From positions 34,478,207 to 34,542,206 of the forward strand of contig NC_044283.2 in NCBI RefSeq assembly GCF_004027225.2: DNA of 64,000 bases, written 5' to 3'. Below, one piece after another: positions 63,901-64,000 of the stretch. The notes under the pieces were generated by a model, which saw nothing but the letters and a program-made list of their open reading frames with translations, had not been told where the DNA came from and ran no database searches. The position numbers were made by a program, and so were the translations under genes. How positions within the stretch are numbered: position 1 is the stretch's first letter; each line of letters begins with the position of its first letter. The DNA is from Strigops habroptila. Taxonomy: Eukaryota > Chordata > Aves > Psittaciformes > Psittacidae.

Positions 63901-64000
63901 AAATCTCTTTCACTGAGGATGTCAGTTTGTAACTTCTTCAGTGAGAAAAAAAGTATCTGATTTTGCATTACCAAAAACCAGCAGAGGATATTTTTGCTCT
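60904..64000 (-). other. WWC2: WWC2 intron, running off the right edge
   Basis: At least 3,097 bp. No upstream WWC2 exon, such as the serine-rich segment or the stretch near LIENQILLDSDS in the human protein, is recognisable, so the next exon lies outside the window. A (TA)n tract is at 63,008-63,023. A 66-bp exon-like segment at 61,843-61,908 is discussed in the findings. Confidence 0.8.
63008..63023. repeat. (TA)n microsatellite
   Basis: Eight AT units in the partial WWC2 intron. Confidence 0.85.

Overview
This window is nuclear DNA from a vertebrate, almost certainly a bird. It contains several CR1 LINE fragments that end in the avian 3' tail (repeats of ATTCTATGA), a 566-bp solo LTR of a type common in avian ERVL elements, and spliced and single-exon genes whose proteins read as bird-like WWC2 and CLDN22. 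It has no bacterial, plasmid or phage features. The lineage within birds cannot be fixed from this sequence.

Layout. Positions 1 to about 31,900 are intergenic. I recognise no gene there, only CR1 fragments (young and very old), one solo LTR and short simple repeats. At 31,942-32,595 on the + strand lies an intact single-exon claudin of the CLDN22/CLDN24 type. About 1.2 kb further on, 33,810-34,445 holds a second copy of the same claudin that is broken: no start Met, a lost extracellular cysteine, at least two frame changes and an in-frame stop. A CR1 3' end in reverse orientation follows (34,645-35,105). From about 36-37 kb to the right edge the - strand carries the C-terminal half of WWC2 (KIBRA family). 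Twelve coding exons lie between 60,903 and 38,361. All have consensus splice sites and compatible phases, and together they give 551 residues ending in the PDZ-binding tail ADDV. The WW domains and coiled coils of WWC2 lie beyond the right edge.

The claudins and WWC2 converge tail to tail. The same neighbours occur in mammals (human 4q35.1), so this is an old conserved linkage. The two genes need not act in one pathway: WWC2 is a cytoplasmic Hippo-pathway scaffold upstream of LATS kinases, and the claudin is a tight-junction four-helix membrane protein. Both do belong to epithelial polarity and junction biology.

I did not find a new biological system. The items most worth a second look are the intact/decayed claudin pair, a hairpin of about 70 nt inside a WWC2 intron, an apparent Ser-to-Ala change in the putative aPKC-binding exon of WWC2, a WW-domain-like open frame at 19.7 kb, and two possible cryptic exons in WWC2 introns.
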